This document shows, piece by piece, positions 8,089 to 9,283 of a stretch of DNA of 9,283 nucleotides. Each line of letters opens with the position of its first letter. Positions within the stretch are counted from its first letter, which is position 1. Position numbers and translations under genes: made by a program. The notes beneath the pieces were generated by a model, which saw only the letters and a list, made by a program, of their open reading frames with translations, searched no databases and was not told the DNA's origin. Location of the stretch: assembly GCA_900320415.1 (NCBI GenBank), contig ONSE01000098.1:1-9283 (forward strand), in the 5' to 3' direction. This stretch comes from an uncultured Eubacteriales bacterium. Lineage in GTDB: Bacteria; Bacillota; Clostridia; Oscillospirales; Acutalibacteraceae.

Positions 8089-8205
8089 GTTGGTGTCGAT
8101 GACGCTGAGGGTCCACCTGTTCCCATACCGAACACAGAAGTTAAGCTCAGTGGTGCCGAAAATACTTGGCTGGAGACGGCCCGGAAAAATAGGGAGATGC
8201 CAACA
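8089..8205 (+). rRNA. rrf: 5S ribosomal RNA, stand-alone copy
   Basis: The RNA shows the conserved 5S core CCCATACCGAACACAGAAG (8122-8140) and the following TTAAGCTC. The terminal helix is visible: GTTGGTGTC (8089-8097) pairs with GATGCCAAC (8196-8204) over nine pairs, two of them G-U. The length of about 117 bases is normal; the exact ends are uncertain by a few bases. 5S RNA is part of the large ribosomal subunit. No 16S, 23S or tRNA gene adjoins it: a membrane protein gene lies before and a methyltransferase gene after. It has its own promoter and terminator, so it is an independent unit and not the tail of an rrn operon. Confidence 0.95.
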
Positions 8206-8213
8206 CCTATAAA

Positions 8214-8242
8214 GTGTCCACCCAATAGGGTGGGCGTTTTTT
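8214..8242 (+). terminator. Intrinsic terminator of the 5S rRNA gene
   Basis: CCACCC (8218-8223) pairs with GGGTGG (8228-8233) around the loop AATA. Three outer pairs, two of them G-U, lengthen the stem, and TTTTTT (8237-8242) follows directly. It lies about ten bases after the mature 5S end and would also stop any read-through from the gtrA-like gene. Confidence 0.88.
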
Positions 8243-8278
8243 ATACTCAAAAAACGAGCAGGTAATTACGGAGGAAAT

Positions 8279-9283
8279 ATGTTGGAATTGCTTGAAAATA
8301 CGCAGTCTGTCTGGGAAAGACTGAAAACCTGCGGAAAGCCCGTAGTGCTCTACGGAATGGGCGACGGAGCCGATAAGGTGCTTGCGGCGTTTGAAAAATA
8401 CGGAATAGAGGCGTCGGGTGTAATGGCGAGCGACGATTTTGTACGCGGTCAGAGCTTTCACGGCTTCCGTGTGAAGAAGCTCAGCGAGCTCGAGCAGGAA
8501 TTCGGTGATTTTGTAATCGCGCTCTGTTTCGCAAGTCAGCTCCCGGACGTTATGGCGCATATAAAAGAAGTGGCTCAAAAGCACCGGACGCTTGTTCCGA
8601 GCGTTCCGGTTTTCGGCGATATACTGTTTGACCGCGGCTTTATTGAAAAATACCGCGAGGGAATAGAGGCGGCATACGATACTTTGGAGGACGATTTGTC
8701 CCGACGCGTGTATGAAAACGTAATAAAGTTTTATCTGACGGGTGAAATCGGACTGCTCGATGAAATAACGACCGATAAGGACGAGGCGTTCGGTAATATT
8801 TTAAGGTTAGGCAATAACGAGCTATACGTGGATTTGGGCGCGTACAACGGCGACACAATCGACGAGTTTTTGAGCTACAGCGGCGGCAGCTACCGCAAGA
8901 TCGTGGCTCTTGAACCGAACGGTAAGAACTTCAAAAAGCTCAGCGATCACTGCATGGAAATGAAAAATACCGAGCTTTGGCAGCTCGGCGCGTACAGTCA
9001 CAACACAATAATTACATTTAACAACAAGGCAGGCCGCAACAGCGCGATTTCGGACGAAGGCGTACAGACTCAGGTCGCGGCGGTTGATACGATTTTGTGC
9101 GGCGCGGCGGCAACATATATAAAGGCGGACGTTGAGGGAGCGGACTTTGAAACGCTTATAGGCGCAAAAAATACGCTGAAAAACTTTAAGCCAAAGCTAA
9201 ATTTCTCAGCGTATCACAGATTTGAAGATATTTTCAGGCTTCCGCTTTTAATCAAAAAGCTGAACCCCGATTATAAAATATAT
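8279..9283 (+). CDS. FkbM-family SAM-dependent methyltransferase, 3' end cut by window edge
   Basis: The frame is open for 335 codons and runs off the right edge, so the C-terminus is missing; the visible part already covers the methyltransferase core. Residues 20-110 form a Rossmann-like domain starting PVVLYGMGDG, similar to domains that often precede FkbM modules. The methyltransferase domain has motif I YVDLGAYNGDT (183-193), the acidic SAM-ribose contact in VALEPN (E212) and KADVEGADFETLIGA (282-296), an FkbM hallmark. Family members O-methylate sugars or small molecules, often in surface polysaccharide loci; the substrate here is unknown. GGAGG (8270-8274) lies four bases before the ATG; a TTG at 8282 is a less likely start. 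No promoter is evident between the 5S terminator and this gene. Codon use differs from the arg genes: 10 of 21 isoleucines are ATA. Confidence 0.88.
   Translation, partial: MLELLENTQSVWERLKTCGKPVVLYGMGDGADKVLAAFEKYGIEASGVMASDDFVRGQSFHGFRVKKLSELEQEFGDFVIALCFASQLPDVMAHIKEVAQKHRTLVPSVPVFGDILFDRGFIEKYREGIEAAYDTLEDDLSRRVYENVIKFYLTGEIGLLDEITTDKDEAFGNILRLGNNELYVDLGAYNGDTIDEFLSYSGGSYRKIVALEPNGKNFKKLSDHCMEMKNTELWQLGAYSHNTIITFNNKAGRNSAISDEGVQTQVAAVDTILCGAAATYIKADVEGADFETLIGAKNTLKNFKPKLNFSAYHRFEDIFRLPLLIKKLNPDYKIY

Noticed and set aside
7960..8250. Minus-strand open frame across the 5S gene
   Set aside because: The region is a clear 5S rRNA with promoter and terminator; the frame is a translation of rRNA complement.
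8207..8584. Minus-strand open frame opposite the FkbM gene start
   Set aside because: The plus-strand frame has a ribosome binding site and strong FkbM motifs over 335 codons; the minus frame is a shadow.

Overview
The window is chromosomal DNA, most likely from a Gram-positive gut anaerobe of the class Clostridia (Oscillospiraceae/Ruminococcus-like). This placement is an inference. It rests on the gene order argH-C-J-B-(GNAT)-D-F, GC-rich codon use with strong GGAGG-type ribosome binding sites, a lone 5S rRNA gene, and the sequence character of ArgB, ArgJ and ArgD. Nothing in the window is a formal taxonomic marker except the 5S gene.

Positions 1-228 are a leader region. The left edge may hold the first codons of a divergent minus-strand gene. 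An AT-rich stretch follows that could carry promoter or ARG-box signals, and then come two perfect hairpins ahead of argH. Positions 229-7408 form one tight, same-strand arginine biosynthesis operon: argH (argininosuccinate lyase), argC (N-acetyl-glutamyl-phosphate reductase), argJ (ornithine acetyltransferase), argB (N-acetylglutamate kinase), a small GNAT acetyltransferase, argD (acetylornithine aminotransferase) and argF (ornithine carbamoyltransferase). Gaps are 15-33 nt, or the genes overlap (GNAT/argD by 4 nt, argD/argF by 23 nt). The operon ends in a strong intrinsic terminator at 7426-7462. Together the genes cover glutamate to citrulline, by the acetyl-recycling route, and the last step, argininosuccinate to arginine. 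argG (argininosuccinate synthase) and the carbamoyl-phosphate synthase genes are not in the window.

Positions 7468-8021 hold an independently promoted gene for a four-helix GtrA-like membrane protein. Only eight bases after its stop codon begins a perfect-consensus promoter (TTGACA, 17 nt, TATAAT) driving a stand-alone 5S rRNA gene (about 8089-8205) with its own terminator (8214-8242). From 8279 to the right edge runs a truncated FkbM-family methyltransferase gene. Its codon use is clearly different (ATA isoleucine codons are common), which suggests a different origin from the arginine operon. GtrA-like and FkbM proteins are both often tied to cell-surface polysaccharides, so the right side may border a glycan locus.

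I see no convincing wholly new system. The points most worth a second look are the GNAT protein as a possible N-acetylglutamate synthase, the altered self-cleavage motif of ArgJ, the paired hairpins of the operon leader, and the unshielded gtrA/5S junction.
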